A DNA stretch of 64,000 nt from JAKVBH01 sp049800955 (GCF_049800955.1 NZ_JBNAGA010000002.1:62001-126000); one strand, 5' to 3'. Shown: positions 51,127 to 59,973, numbered from the stretch's first letter. Notes: a model not told the origin generated them from the letters alone. Numbers and translations: made by a program.

Positions 51127-52881
51127 ATGTCCGATACCCCCGCCTATCGCGTTCTGGCCCGAAAATACCGGCCCGAAACCTTCGCCGATCTCGTCGGTCA
51201 GGATGCGATGGTCCGCACGCTCAAAAACGCCTTCGAGACCTCCCGCATCGCCCAGGCCTTCATGATGACAGGCATCCGCGGCACCGGCAAAACCACCACC
51301 GCGCGGATCATTGCCAAGGGGATGAACTGCATCGGACCCGATGGGACCAGCGGGCCCACGACCGATCCCTGCGGGCAATGCGAGCATTGCACGGCCATTA
51401 TGGAAGGCCGTCATGTGGACGTGCTGGAGATGGACGGCGCGAGCCAGACCAAGATCGACGATATTCGCACCAATGTGCTCGACAGCGTCATGTATGCGCC
51501 GGCTTCCGCGCGCTACAAGATCTATATCATCGACGAGGTGCACATGCTCTCCAACTCCGCGTTCAACGCGTTGTTGAAGACTTTGGAAGAGCCGCCCGCC
51601 CATGTGAAATTCATCTTTGCCACAACCGAGATCCGCAAAGTGCCGGTGACGGTGCTTTCCCGCTGCCAGCGGTTTGATCTGCGCCGGATTGAGCCCGAGG
51701 ACATGATCGGCATGCTGCGCAGGATCGCAACGGCCGAAGGCGCACAGATTACAGACGAAGCTCTGGCTTTGATCACACGTGCGGCTGAGGGCTCCGCCCG
51801 GGATGCCCAATCGCTTCTCGATCAGGCCATTTCGCACGGTGCCGGCGAAACAACGGCGGATCAGGTCCGCGCCATGCTCGGGCTCGCCGATCGCGGGCGC
51901 GTGCTTGATCTGTTTGATCTGATCATGAAGGGCGATGCGGCAGGCGCGCTCGCCGAGCTTTCGGCGCAATATGCCTCCGGGGCCGACCCTATGGCCGTTC
52001 TGCGCGATCTGGCGGAGATCACTCATTGGGTCTCGGTTGTAAAGATCACACCTGAGGCTGCGGAAGACCCGACAATTGCGCCAGATGAACGCGCGCGCGG
52101 TCAGAGCATGGCCGCCACGCTGCCCATGCGCGCCATGAGCCGGATGTGGCAGATGTTGCTGAAAGCGATTGAAGAAGTGAGCGCTGCGCCCAATGCGATG
52201 ATGGCCGCCGAGATGGCCATCATCCGGTTGACCCATGTGGCCGAACTGCCCTCGCCTGAAGAACTCATTCGCAAACTGGGGGATGCACCCGTGCCGCCGC
52301 CACCCTCGGGCGGTGGCGCACCGTCACCGCACGCCCAAGGCAGCATGACACAGGCCCGCGGGGCGCCTGCGCCAACCCATCCAGCCCCCTCCGGCCCAAC
52401 CTCTCAGTCCGGCACGACGGCGCTGGCCGTGGCGCAAGATCAAGCGCTCGCGCGGTTTCCAAGTTTTGAGCATGTCATCGAACTGATCCGCGCGCGGCGC
52501 GATATCAAGTTGCTTGTGGAGGTCGAAGCCGGTGTCCGTCTGGCGGCCTACCAGCCCGGTCGCATCGAGTTTACCCCAACCGATACAGCGCCCCGCGATC
52601 TGGCGCAGCGCCTTGGTGGCGCCTTGCAGAACTGGACCGGTAATCGCTGGGCCGTCACGCTGGTCAATGAGTGCACAGCGCCCACGATCGTCGAGCTACG
52701 CGACGCCGACAAGCTCAAGCGCGAAGAAGAGGCCAATGCACATCCCCTCGTGCAAGCCGCCTTTGCCGCCTTTCCAAAAGCCCGCATCACAGACATTCGC
52801 ACCGCAGAAGATCTCGCGCAGGATGCCAGCCTCGACGCGCTTCCCGAAGTTGAAGACGAATGGGACCCGTTCGAAGAATGA
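51127..52881 (+). CDS. dnaX: DNA polymerase III subunit gamma/tau
   Basis: 584-residue clamp-loader ATPase. Opening motif YRVLARKYRPETFADLVGQD, Walker A GIRGTGKTTTARIIAKG near residue 50, and a zinc site at CIGPDG...CGQCEHC near 64-88 precede Walker B YIIDEVHMLSNSAFNALLKT near 133. Sensor 1 is FIFATTEIRKVP near 162. Domain III ends near 365, then a Pro/Ala/Gly-rich linker (about 385-440) leads to the tau-type C-terminal domain. The acidic end EVEDEWDPFEE is typical of alphaproteobacterial dnaX. It starts the dnaX-(membrane protein)-ybaB-recR cluster. Confidence 0.97.
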   Translation: MSDTPAYRVLARKYRPETFADLVGQDAMVRTLKNAFETSRIAQAFMMTGIRGTGKTTTARIIAKGMNCIGPDGTSGPTTDPCGQCEHCTAIMEGRHVDVLEMDGASQTKIDDIRTNVLDSVMYAPASARYKIYIIDEVHMLSNSAFNALLKTLEEPPAHVKFIFATTEIRKVPVTVLSRCQRFDLRRIEPEDMIGMLRRIATAEGAQITDEALALITRAAEGSARDAQSLLDQAISHGAGETTADQVRAMLGLADRGRVLDLFDLIMKGDAAGALAELSAQYASGADPMAVLRDLAEITHWVSVVKITPEAAEDPTIAPDERARGQSMAATLPMRAMSRMWQMLLKAIEEVSAAPNAMMAAEMAIIRLTHVAELPSPEELIRKLGDAPVPPPPSGGGAPSPHAQGSMTQARGAPAPTHPAPSGPTSQSGTTALAVAQDQALARFPSFEHVIELIRARRDIKLLVEVEAGVRLAAYQPGRIEFTPTDTAPRDLAQRLGGALQNWTGNRWAVTLVNECTAPTIVELRDADKLKREEEANAHPLVQAAFAAFPKARITDIRTAEDLAQDASLDALPEVEDEWDPFEE

Positions 52882-53273
52882 GCGCCCGCATTTTGGCATG
52901 CACGACACTTGCGGTTGCAGGGCTTCCGACTGTGCTGCGGGCCGAGGTCTGCGACAAAGAACGTCCCGGCTGGGACGGCACACCAGCCACGATGCTCTCT
53001 GAGGCCATCGGCCTCTTTTCATCGCCGATGGGTCTCTTTCTGTCCGCCGCGCTGGTGGTGGCCGTCCTGTTCCGCCACGCTCTTGGCGTCACGATTGTGA
53101 GCGTGCTCTGGGCCTTTTTCGTCTACGCTCTGATCGCGCCAGACCCCACCGGCATCCAGCAACAGGCCATAATCGAAGGCTGTATCGCGCAGCCTACCTT
53201 GTTCATTGGCCTGTCCACTGCGATATGTGCAGCAGCAGTCTATTACACCATGCGCCGCGAACCGCGGCTCTGA
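52878..53273 (+). CDS. Small predicted membrane protein between dnaX and ybaB
   Basis: 131 residues, no family recognised. The N-terminus MSARILACTTLAVAGLPTVL could be a signal peptide. Cys residues occur at VCDKERPGW near 30 and EGCIAQPT near 103. Two hydrophobic hairpin segments lie near 55-90 and one near 105-122. ATG 52878 overlaps the dnaX stop as ATGA and ybaB starts 17 bp after its end, so it is translationally coupled to replication/repair genes despite its membrane character. Codon use and frame appear normal for the region. Confidence 0.78.
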   Translation: MSARILACTTLAVAGLPTVLRAEVCDKERPGWDGTPATMLSEAIGLFSSPMGLFLSAALVVAVLFRHALGVTIVSVLWAFFVYALIAPDPTGIQQQAIIEGCIAQPTLFIGLSTAICAAAVYYTMRREPRL

Positions 53274-53290
53274 CCTCTAGGGAGACACCC

Positions 53291-53635
53291 ATGTTCAAAG
53301 GACTAGGCCAACTCGGCGATATGGCCGGGATGATGAAAAAAGCCCAGGAGATGCAAACCAAAATGGCCGAGATGCAAGAGCAGCTCGAGATCATGACGGT
53401 TGTGGGCGAAAGCGGCGCGGGCCTTGTGAAAGCCACGGCAACGGCCAAAGGGGAGCTTACGGCGCTCGATATCGATCCGTCGATCTTCAACGGCGATGAC
53501 AAGGAAGTCGTCGAAGACCTGATCCTCGCGGCCATCAAAGATGCCCAGCAAAAAGCCTCGGACAAATCCGCCGAAGAGATGGGCAAGCTGACCGAAGGTC
53601 TGGGCCTGCCCCCCGGCATGAAGATGCCCTTCTGA
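53291..53635 (+). CDS. ybaB: YbaB/EbfC nucleoid-associated protein
   Basis: 114-residue DNA-binding protein that forms dimers and organises the nucleoid. N-terminal helix GDMAGMMKKAQEMQTKMAEM is followed by the conserved beta strand region VVGESGAGLVKATATAKGEL and a second helix KEVVEDLILAAIKDAQQKAS. Met/Gly-rich C-terminal tail LGLPPGMKMPF. TAGGGAGAC precedes the ATG. The dnaX-ybaB-recR order is widely conserved in bacteria. Confidence 0.96.
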   Translation: MFKGLGQLGDMAGMMKKAQEMQTKMAEMQEQLEIMTVVGESGAGLVKATATAKGELTALDIDPSIFNGDDKEVVEDLILAAIKDAQQKASDKSAEEMGKLTEGLGLPPGMKMPF

Positions 53636-53695
53636 TCGGGCTTCTGCCTTGCCCGTTTCTTCTGGCCAAAAATACGCTTATCCCAAGGCCCGCCC

Positions 53696-54289
53696 ATGAG
53701 CTCGACCAAGGACATTGAAGCGCTGATCGAGCTGATGGCGAAAATGCCGGGACTTGGGCCGCGTTCTGCGCGCCGCGCCGTGCTGCACCTCATCCGAAAG
53801 CGTGCGCTACAGATGACGCCGCTGGCTGATCTCATGACTCATGTCGCGGCAACCGCGCGGGAATGTCTCAATTGCGGCAATATCGGAACCAGCGATATCT
53901 GCGATATCTGCAACAGCGAGAAACGCGCGAACGGGCAGATTTGCGTCGTCGAGGACGTGTCTGATCTTTGGGCCATGGAGCGTACGGGCGCGTTCCGGGG
54001 CCGCTATCATGTGCTGGGTGGCACGCTCTCTGCCCTCGATGGGATCGGCCCGGAAGATCTCGCCATTCCACGCCTCAAAGACAGGATCTCCGCCGAGGAC
54101 GTCACCGAGGTCATTCTGGCCCTCAACGCCACAATCGACGGCCAGACTACAGCGCATTACATCGCCGATGTACTGGGGCCGTCCGTATCGCTCACGTCGC
54201 TGGCGCAAGGCGTGCCGATTGGCGGCGAGCTGGATTACCTCGATGACGGGACAATCTCCGCCGCCTTGTCTGCGCGCAAAAGCCTCTAA
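53696..54289 (+). CDS. recR: Recombination mediator RecR
   Basis: 197 residues. The N-terminal helix-hairpin-helix is MPGLGPRSARRAVLHLI near residue 15. The Cys4 zinc finger is CLNCGNIGTSDICDICNSEK near 58. The Toprim domain is CVVEDVSDLWAMERTGAFRG near 82, and the C-terminal segment ends DYLDDGTISAAL. It acts with RecO/RecF to load RecA at single-strand gaps. Last gene of the dnaX cluster; a bidirectional hairpin follows. Confidence 0.97.
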   Translation: MSSTKDIEALIELMAKMPGLGPRSARRAVLHLIRKRALQMTPLADLMTHVAATARECLNCGNIGTSDICDICNSEKRANGQICVVEDVSDLWAMERTGAFRGRYHVLGGTLSALDGIGPEDLAIPRLKDRISAEDVTEVILALNATIDGQTTAHYIADVLGPSVSLTSLAQGVPIGGELDYLDDGTISAALSARKSL

Positions 54290-54292
54290 AGC

Positions 54293-54318
54293 AAAACGCC
54301 GCCCCCCGGGGAGCGGCG
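54293..54318. terminator. Terminator between convergent recR and trcR
   Basis: CGCCGC and GCGGCG (54297-54302/54313-54318) close around a C-run/G-run core. On the minus strand the stem is followed by TTTTGC, so it best serves trcR, but it also marks the end of recR. Confidence 0.75.
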
Positions 54319-54342
54319 CCTCGTTTCAGGATACGTATGTGA

Positions 54343-55098
54343 TCACGGCTGTTCGGTGTCTTCATCATCCGTGTCAGGAAGATTGAAGAAGCTATCCGCA
54401 TCCACGTAATCGCGCTCGTCTTCCTTCTCGTCGTCGGCACTGTCGCCAAGGGTGAAGGTCTCAAGCCCCTCGATGGCCGATGGAATGCGCGGCTCGGCAG
54501 GTGCTTCGAGCGATTGCTCTGTCGACAACAGTTTGCGACGCTCGTCATCGGACATCGCTTCGCCATCCGCAGCTTTCTTGGCCGCCGCTTTCTGGACCGC
54601 TGCGTCCAGTTCGGATTGTTTGCAAAGCCCAAGCGCCACGGGATCAATCGGTTGAATGTTTGCAATGTTCCAATGAGTCCGCTCGCGGATCGCCTGGATC
54701 GTTGGCTTTGTCGTCCCCACAAGTTTCGAGATCTGCCCGTCAGACAATTCCGGGTGAAACTTTACAAGCCAAAGGATCGATGCCGGACGGTCCTGACGTT
54801 TGGAGAGCGGCGTGTAGCGCGGGCCCCGGCGCTTTTCCTCGCCAACGGCAGCAGGGTTGAACTTCAGCTTGAGCTTGTGGAGCGGGTTTTTCTCGCCCGC
54901 CGTGATCTCATCCTGCGTGAGCTGATTGTTGGCAATCGGGTCAAACCCTTTGACGCCTGCCGCCACATCCCCGTCAGCAATGCCCTGGACTTCCAGCTCA
55001 TGCATACCGGTAAAATCGGCAACCTGCTTGAACGTCAGCGTTGTGTTATCCACGAGCCAGACAGCTGTCGCCTTGGCCATAATCGGTTTGCCAGTCAT
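54343..55098 (-). CDS. trcR: DUF1013 family regulator (TrcR-like)
   Basis: 251 residues of the alphaproteobacterial DUF1013 family, known as the cell-cycle transcriptional regulator TrcR. The conserved opening is MAKATAVWLVDNTTLTFKQV, followed by FTGMHELEVQGIADGDVAAG. The middle DNA-binding-like region is SDGQISKLVGTTKPTIQAIR near residue 115, then ERTHWN. The last 70 residues are acidic and variable. ATG 55098 (MTGKPIMAKA) matches the usual N-terminus better than 55080. Convergent with recR. Regulatory role is from family knowledge. Confidence 0.92.
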   Translation of the reverse strand: MTGKPIMAKATAVWLVDNTTLTFKQVADFTGMHELEVQGIADGDVAAGVKGFDPIANNQLTQDEITAGEKNPLHKLKLKFNPAAVGEEKRRGPRYTPLSKRQDRPASILWLVKFHPELSDGQISKLVGTTKPTIQAIRERTHWNIANIQPIDPVALGLCKQSELDAAVQKAAAKKAADGEAMSDDERRKLLSTEQSLEAPAEPRIPSAIEGLETFTLGDSADDEKEDERDYVDADSFFNLPDTDDEDTEQP

Positions 55099-55237
55099 CT
55101 CTTTCTCCTATGCGTCAGACAAAGGTCTCTCCTGCTCTGGCTTTCGCCGGAGCGGCCGCGGAATGTCCGGGGCGGGTTACCGTTGTCGGGGAACTTGGCG
55201 CGTATATAGTAGCGCAAGACGTTCAAGGAAAGCCCCA

Positions 55238-55870
55238 ATGCGAGTTCTGATCTTTCTGTTGCTGTGCCTGCCTGCCCTTGCCGCCGCACGCGGCGAGAAA
55301 TCCGGCGTGTTTGATTACTACGTGCTCAGCCTGAGTTGGTCGCCCAGCTGGTGTGCCATCGAAGGAGATGCGCGCGAGGCCGAGCAATGCGAAGACAGGT
55401 TCGATTACGGCTGGACGCTGCATGGTCTCTGGCCGCAGTTTCACAAGGGCTGGCCCTCTTATTGCCCCACGTCAGAGCGCGCGCCCTCGCGCGGCATGAC
55501 AGGCGAGATGGTCGATATCATGGGATCCTCCGGCCTTGCCTGGCATCAATGGCGCAAACATGGGGTCTGCGCTGGTCTGTCTGCCCGGGCCTATTTCGAT
55601 CTCTCGCGCGAAGCCTATGAGAGCGTGACCCGGCCGCCTGTTTTTCGCCGCCTGAAAGACCCTGTCAAACTGCCCGCCAAGGTTGTCGAGGAGGCCTTTC
55701 TGGAGGCCAATCCATCGCTGGAGCCCGATATGATCACGATCACATGCCGGGACGGCCGCATTCAGGAGGCCCGCATCTGTCTGTCGAAATCCCTGACACC
55801 AGTGCCCTGCGGATCGGATGTCATCCGCGATTGCCGCGCCCGTGACGCGCTCTTTGACCCGATCCGTTAG
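55238..55870 (+). CDS. Ribonuclease T2 family protein
   Basis: 210-residue secreted endoribonuclease. Signal peptide MRVLIFLLLCLPALAAARGE. Both catalytic CAS motifs are intact: YGWTLHGLWPQF near residue 65 and WHQWRKHGVCAG near 107, each with its His. Family Cys residues are present (WCAIEG, QCEDRF, YCPTS, VCAG and four near the C-terminus). AAGGAAAG precedes ATG 55238. It probably degrades RNA in the periplasm or outside for nucleotide scavenging. It overlaps the convergent methyltransferase gene by 4 bp. Confidence 0.95.
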   Translation: MRVLIFLLLCLPALAAARGEKSGVFDYYVLSLSWSPSWCAIEGDAREAEQCEDRFDYGWTLHGLWPQFHKGWPSYCPTSERAPSRGMTGEMVDIMGSSGLAWHQWRKHGVCAGLSARAYFDLSREAYESVTRPPVFRRLKDPVKLPAKVVEEAFLEANPSLEPDMITITCRDGRIQEARICLSKSLTPVPCGSDVIRDCRARDALFDPIR

Positions 55871-56541
55871 GCATCCAAAGCGCGCGTCATCCGAAGTGCC
55901 ACGGCTTGCTCCGAAAACGCGATGAAATCGTAGCTGTCCTCCGGCAATGTCTCTGTCAGGGCCCGGTATTCGTGGCGCCGCCAGCCGGGATATCCATAGA
56001 GCTCGTCAAAGAGCAGGATTGTGCCCGGCACCAATCGCGCCCGGACCGCCTCCAAAACAAACCGGGTGGGCGTGTATGTATCAAGATCAAAATGCAGGAA
56101 ACTTGCCGCCATGTCCGGGCAGCTGTCCAACCACTGCGGCACGCTGTCTTGCACCCACCCTTTCACAAGCTGCACATTGCTGCGCACATCGGGCAAGACA
56201 CCATCAAGATTGAAACGCCCCGCCTGCGCGCCCTTGCTCTGACCGGTCCAGTCTTCTTCCAGACCCTCAAAACTGTCAAAGCCCCAGATTGTGACGTCTT
56301 CCTTCTTCAACAATTTCCCGAAGAGATTGACCCCATGGCCGCGCCAGACGCCAAACTCGGCATAGAGCCCCGTGCCGCCGAATTGTGACTGGGCCTGCAA
56401 ACAGGCCCATTTGCGCAAAGAGGCCTTGCGCGGGAACAGCATCGCGCCGGTCATGTGGTCTCGAAACGTCTCGAAACTGTCCTGAACAGCCCAATCGCGC
56501 AGAAGCGTCAGGGGCGTGGTGTCCTGCGCGCCGTCACTCAT
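55867..56541 (-). CDS. TylF/MycF-type class I SAM-dependent methyltransferase
   Basis: 224 residues. The SAM-binding start is GLYAEFGVWRGHGVNLFGKL near residue 58. WGFDSFEGLEEDW near 86 carries the acidic end of beta-2. The metal-site region is SFLHFDLDTYTPTRFVLEAV near 142 with LLFDELYGYPGWRRHEYRAL near 172, resembling the Asp pair that binds Mg2+ in TylF/MycF O-methyltransferases. Its target here is unknown (sugar, small molecule or glycan). It overlaps the upstream quinone oxidoreductase gene by 4 bp, so the two are co-transcribed. Confidence 0.87.
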   Translation of the reverse strand: MSDGAQDTTPLTLLRDWAVQDSFETFRDHMTGAMLFPRKASLRKWACLQAQSQFGGTGLYAEFGVWRGHGVNLFGKLLKKEDVTIWGFDSFEGLEEDWTGQSKGAQAGRFNLDGVLPDVRSNVQLVKGWVQDSVPQWLDSCPDMAASFLHFDLDTYTPTRFVLEAVRARLVPGTILLFDELYGYPGWRRHEYRALTETLPEDSYDFIAFSEQAVALRMTRALDA

Positions 56542-57509
56542 GCAACCCTCAGAACAATCTTGCCGATATGCCCTGAGCTTTCCATGCGCGTATGCGCCGC
56601 TGCTGCCTCGGCCAGGTCAAACTCGCTGTCCATGACAGGGCCCACGGTGCCCGCGCTCAGGAGCGGCCAGACGTCACGGCGCAGCTGTCGCGCGATCTCG
56701 GCCTTGGCCTCATCCGATTGCGGGCGCAATGTAGATCCGGTGATCGTGAGCCGTCGCATCATCAAAGGCGCAAAGTTGATCTCCGTCTTGGGGCCTTGCA
56801 GAAACGCGATCTGAACCAGCCGCCCTTCCATGGCCAAAGACTTCAGGTTGCGCGCGATGTATTCTCCACCGACCATGTCGAGGATGAGGTTGGCGCCCCC
56901 TTCGGACTTCATGACCTCGACGAAGTCCTCCTCCCGGTAATTGATCGCCCGCTCTGCGCCAAGCTCCAGACAGGCCGCACATTTCGCGTCAGACCCCGCC
57001 GTGGTGAAGACACGCGCGCCCTTGGCATGGGCCAGCTGAATCGCTGTGGTTCCAATCCCGGACGAGCCACCATGGACCAAAAAACGCTCCCCGGCCTGCA
57101 AATTTCCGCGCATGAACACATTGGACCAGACCGTGAAGAACGTCTCGGGAAGACAGGCCGCCTCTTTGAGCCCCATGCCCGCCGGGACCGGCAGGCAATG
57201 CGCGGCTGGGGTGGCCGCGAATTCGGCATATCCGCCTCCGGGCAAAAGCGCGCAAACCTCATCGCCCACAGACCAATCCGTGACACCGCCGCCTACGGCC
57301 ACAATCTCGCCCGCCGCTTCCAAACCGGGCAGATCCGATGCAGTGGGTGGCGGCGCATAGAGCCCTGCCCGTTGCAGCGCGTCCGGGCGGTTAACCCCGG
57401 CATAGGCAATCTTGATGACAACTTCATCGGCCCTGGGCTCCGGACGCGGACGATCCGTCATTTGCAAGACCTGCGGCCCACCCGGCTCAGTGATTTCAAT
57501 TGCGCGCAT
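56538..57509 (-). CDS. NAD(P)H quinone oxidoreductase (zinc-free MDR family, QorA/PIG3-like)
   Basis: 323 residues of the medium-chain dehydrogenase/reductase family without the zinc ligands. N-terminal GroES-like part includes KIAYAGVNRPDALQRAGLYA near residue 35. The nucleotide-binding segment is VHGGSSGIGTTAIQLAHAKG near 145 and the glycine-rich ILDMVGGEYIARNLKSLAME is near 210. PIG3-type proteins reduce quinones with NADPH. First gene of a two-gene operon with the TylF-type methyltransferase. Confidence 0.92.
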   Translation of the reverse strand: MRAIEITEPGGPQVLQMTDRPRPEPRADEVVIKIAYAGVNRPDALQRAGLYAPPPTASDLPGLEAAGEIVAVGGGVTDWSVGDEVCALLPGGGYAEFAATPAAHCLPVPAGMGLKEAACLPETFFTVWSNVFMRGNLQAGERFLVHGGSSGIGTTAIQLAHAKGARVFTTAGSDAKCAACLELGAERAINYREEDFVEVMKSEGGANLILDMVGGEYIARNLKSLAMEGRLVQIAFLQGPKTEINFAPLMMRRLTITGSTLRPQSDEAKAEIARQLRRDVWPLLSAGTVGPVMDSEFDLAEAAAAHTRMESSGHIGKIVLRVA

Positions 57510-57619
57510 CGAGCTCTCCTTGTTCTTCCCGCACAGTCAACCATGCGATACGAGGGAAGACCAGCAGGAGTGACGCTTGGCGTCCAAAGGCCCGGAAAAC
57601 AAGGAAGGAGGCGTTGCCC

Positions 57620-58306
57620 CTATTCGCCGCGCCACATACCGGGCAGATCCGCATCAGGCATGCGCGCCGGTGCCTTGATCCGCGACAGGATCATCTCCGG
57701 CCCCGCCATGAGCTTGGACAGGACAGGGTTCTTGCGCACTTGGGCCTTCATGCCCTCGATCTGCATGACATTGTCGATCCGGCGATCCAGAAAGGCCCAT
57801 GTCGCCTGATGATCAGCAGAATCGTCGCCCAGCCAGAACAGGACCGTCGCAGCATAGACCCCCGAGAGCGTGGCCCGCTTGGTGTACCAATTGTAATCCG
57901 AGGACGTATCGCCCAGGCCATCCCAGATCACATCCGCCGTATTCCACACCAGCTTCGCACCGTCGCCGGCGTATTGCGGCAGCGCGAAAAGCGTTGTGCC
58001 ACGACGCACGACTTCCTTGTCCTCAATGGCTTCCAGACGCCAGCGCACAGCCTGCGCGACGCGGTCTCTGAACTTCATTTCCGTCAGCTCAGCGCCGCGC
58101 AATTGTCGCGCCAGCGCCTTGTCCCCGCGCATGTGAAACGCCACAGCCAGATCCACAGCGCCGCGCGGACACACAGCCTTGGCCACGGTCGGGTCAATGC
58201 CACTGTCGTCAACAGCCGCCTTGAATGTCGCCTCAGACCAGCCATCAAAAGGGACGTGCGGGAGGGCGGCATCAAGAAGCTTGGCTTTGGGATCAGGCTG
58301 GGTCAT
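57620..58306 (-). CDS. COQ9 family protein (ubiquinone biosynthesis)
   Basis: 228 residues. N-terminal TetR-like helical part AKLLDAALPHVPFDGWSEAT is followed by the conserved QYAGDGAKLVWNTADVIWDG near residue 120, then YNWYTKRATLSGVYAATVLF, which forms the lipid-binding COQ9 core. In mitochondria COQ9 presents precursors to COQ7; the bacterial role is by analogy. ATG 58306 has GAGG upstream and is preferred to 58342. Divergent from rpsU, an arrangement found in other alphaproteobacteria. Confidence 0.93.
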   Translation of the reverse strand: MTQPDPKAKLLDAALPHVPFDGWSEATFKAAVDDSGIDPTVAKAVCPRGAVDLAVAFHMRGDKALARQLRGAELTEMKFRDRVAQAVRWRLEAIEDKEVVRRGTTLFALPQYAGDGAKLVWNTADVIWDGLGDTSSDYNWYTKRATLSGVYAATVLFWLGDDSADHQATWAFLDRRIDNVMQIEGMKAQVRKNPVLSKLMAGPEMILSRIKAPARMPDADLPGMWRGE

Positions 58307-58417
58307 TGGGGTATCCTCGTTGCTGGTCACTAGACTAGACAAGATAGGGAGGCTTTGCTATACGGCCACCTCCTGCAAATCCTTGCAACTTCAAACTAGA
58401 AAGGTGGTGAAAACCAC

Positions 58418-58624
58418 ATGCAGGTTAGTGTTCGCGATAACAACGTGGATCAGGCGCTTCGTGCCCTGAAGAAAAAGCTGCAGCGTGAAGGCGTTTTCCG
58501 CGAAATGAAGCTTCGGCAGCATTTCGAGAAACCGTCCGAGAAAAAAGCGCGCGAAAAGGCCGAGGCCATTCGCCGGGCTCGCAAGCTGGCACGGAAGAAA
58601 GCACAGCGTGAAGGATTGCTCTAA
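58418..58624 (+). CDS. rpsU: Small ribosomal subunit protein bS21
   Basis: 68 residues, very basic. Typical opening MQVSVRDNNVDQALRALKKK followed by QREGVFREMKLRQHFEKPSE and a Lys/Arg-rich tail. GAAAGGTGG lies upstream of the ATG. It assembles near the anti-Shine-Dalgarno end of 16S rRNA. Monocistronic, ended by a clear hairpin. Confidence 0.97.
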   Translation: MQVSVRDNNVDQALRALKKKLQREGVFREMKLRQHFEKPSEKKAREKAEAIRRARKLARKKAQREGLL

Positions 58625-58649
58625 GAGCATTCTGAATGTCTGAAGGAGG

Positions 58650-58675
58650 AGCCTCGCATCTGCGGGGCTTTTCTG
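58650..58675 (+). terminator. Rho-independent terminator of rpsU
   Basis: AGCCTCGC (58650-58657) and GCGGGGCT (58662-58669) form an 8-bp stem with one T-G pair and loop ATCT, followed by TTTCTGTTTTT. It lies 25 bp after the rpsU stop. Confidence 0.9.
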
Positions 58676-58700
58676 TTTTTAGGGCCCGCGACATGCAACC

Positions 58701-59111
58701 CTAGCCGCGCAAATGGTAGGTCAACGCCGCGGCAATTGCGATGCCAAGCGCGTCAGGCGCGGCCAGACCTTTCTCATCCAGCAGGATCGCACGGTTCTTC
58801 TCATACGTGAGCTCTGTGCCAAAACGCACGCGCATCTCCTCCACAATCCTGGTTTGGCAGTTGAAAAAGAGCGCAGGCGTGCCGCTGGCCTTCGCCACCC
58901 CGAGCCTGATCGTGCTGCCCGTCTTTTTGCGCGTGGTGACATAGGCCGGCTCGCCCCATCGCAGCGTCTCTTCCAGAGCGCCGATTCTGGGATCAGACGC
59001 GGCCACATCAAAGATGAGCTTGCGTGTGTCCATGAGGACATCTCGGTACGGTGTCTCGATCTGCGCGAAGACATCGGCCACCATTGCTGGCGGCTGCGGT
59101 GTTTGTGCCAT
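58701..59111 (-). CDS. DUF1801 domain protein
   Basis: 136-residue soluble protein. Visible segments are PYRDVLMDTRKLIFDVAASD near residue 23, LRWGEPAYVTTRKKTGSTIR near 50 and KASGTPALFFNCQTRI near 74. These match the YdhG/DUF1801 fold, a small alpha-beta domain of unknown function. Preceded 55 bp upstream by the GNAT-like gene on the same strand, so possibly co-transcribed. Confidence 0.82.
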   Translation of the reverse strand: MAQTPQPPAMVADVFAQIETPYRDVLMDTRKLIFDVAASDPRIGALEETLRWGEPAYVTTRKKTGSTIRLGVAKASGTPALFFNCQTRIVEEMRVRFGTELTYEKNRAILLDEKGLAAPDALGIAIAAALTYHLRG

Positions 59112-59166
59112 GATCCGGCCCTTCCCTGTCGGTCAGATCACCTTAGCACCTTTCGAACGCTCCGGG

Positions 59167-59973
59167 TTATTTCGTCATCCGGCCCGAGCTTAGCGAGGCG
59201 GGATCGGCACATCCAATGATGTTGTAGGCGCCCGGCTCCAGCCCCATGCGCGTGCAGACCGTTTCCGAGGCGAGATTGCCCGGTTCGACCCCTGTCATGA
59301 AACTGCGGAAGCCGAAGCGCGCCTCCATATCCAGCAATGCATGCGCGCCAAGGATCAGCGACAGGCGCTGGCCGCGATGGGACTTTGCCGTGGCCAGCAT
59401 CCCCCACCACGCCTGATCGGCCAGAGATGCATGTTTGGCATGGGCGAAGGCAGAGGCCGCCGCGCAAGAGACCACCCGGCCACTTTCCTCCACCGCCGCG
59501 ACACAGACCGCTTGCTTGATCATGCCCCGCAAGGCTTCTCCGCAGGAGGGCAGCACGCCGCATGTCAGCGCCATCTGCGCAAGTGAGGCCAGTGTCTTGT
59601 CCGGCGTTGATGCATCCACCCGGAGCAAAGAGAGATCGCCCGGCAACGGGGTCTTGCCAACGATGGTGCGGGCCATGGCCACGGCATGGGACGTCCCTTC
59701 CCATTTTCGGTAAACGAGCGGGGTCAGCCCACGCGTCTCAAGGGCGCATTTGATATGCGTTGTCTCGTTGAGCGACACGGCTGCGTAGTTGGAATTGCCC
59801 TGCACCCGCGTGAGCGCCGCCAATTGGTCGATCCCGCCATCTGAGGGGGAGACGAGCCCAACGGTTCGGCCATAGTAGCTGTAGCGCGGATCAAGTGCGA
59901 GCAGGTCAGACATCGCTCTGCCACGTCGCAAGACCGCCCGCTGGTCGTCACTGCCGAAAAACTCTTCTCTCAC
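59167..59973 (-). CDS. GNAT-like acetyltransferase family protein
   Basis: 268 residues from GTG 59973, which has GGAGG about 9 bp upstream; ATG 59913 is the alternative. The C-terminal half carries the acetyl-CoA loop pattern TAKSHRGQRLSLILGAHALL near residue 205 and the following strand FMTGVEPGNLASETVCTRMG near 232, as in GNAT enzymes. The N-terminal 110 residues (RYSYYGRTVGLVSPSDGGID) are not recognised and may form a second, degenerate GNAT half. Substrate unknown. Confidence 0.72.
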   Translation of the reverse strand: MREEFFGSDDQRAVLRRGRAMSDLLALDPRYSYYGRTVGLVSPSDGGIDQLAALTRVQGNSNYAAVSLNETTHIKCALETRGLTPLVYRKWEGTSHAVAMARTIVGKTPLPGDLSLLRVDASTPDKTLASLAQMALTCGVLPSCGEALRGMIKQAVCVAAVEESGRVVSCAAASAFAHAKHASLADQAWWGMLATAKSHRGQRLSLILGAHALLDMEARFGFRSFMTGVEPGNLASETVCTRMGLEPGAYNIIGCADPASLSSGRMTK

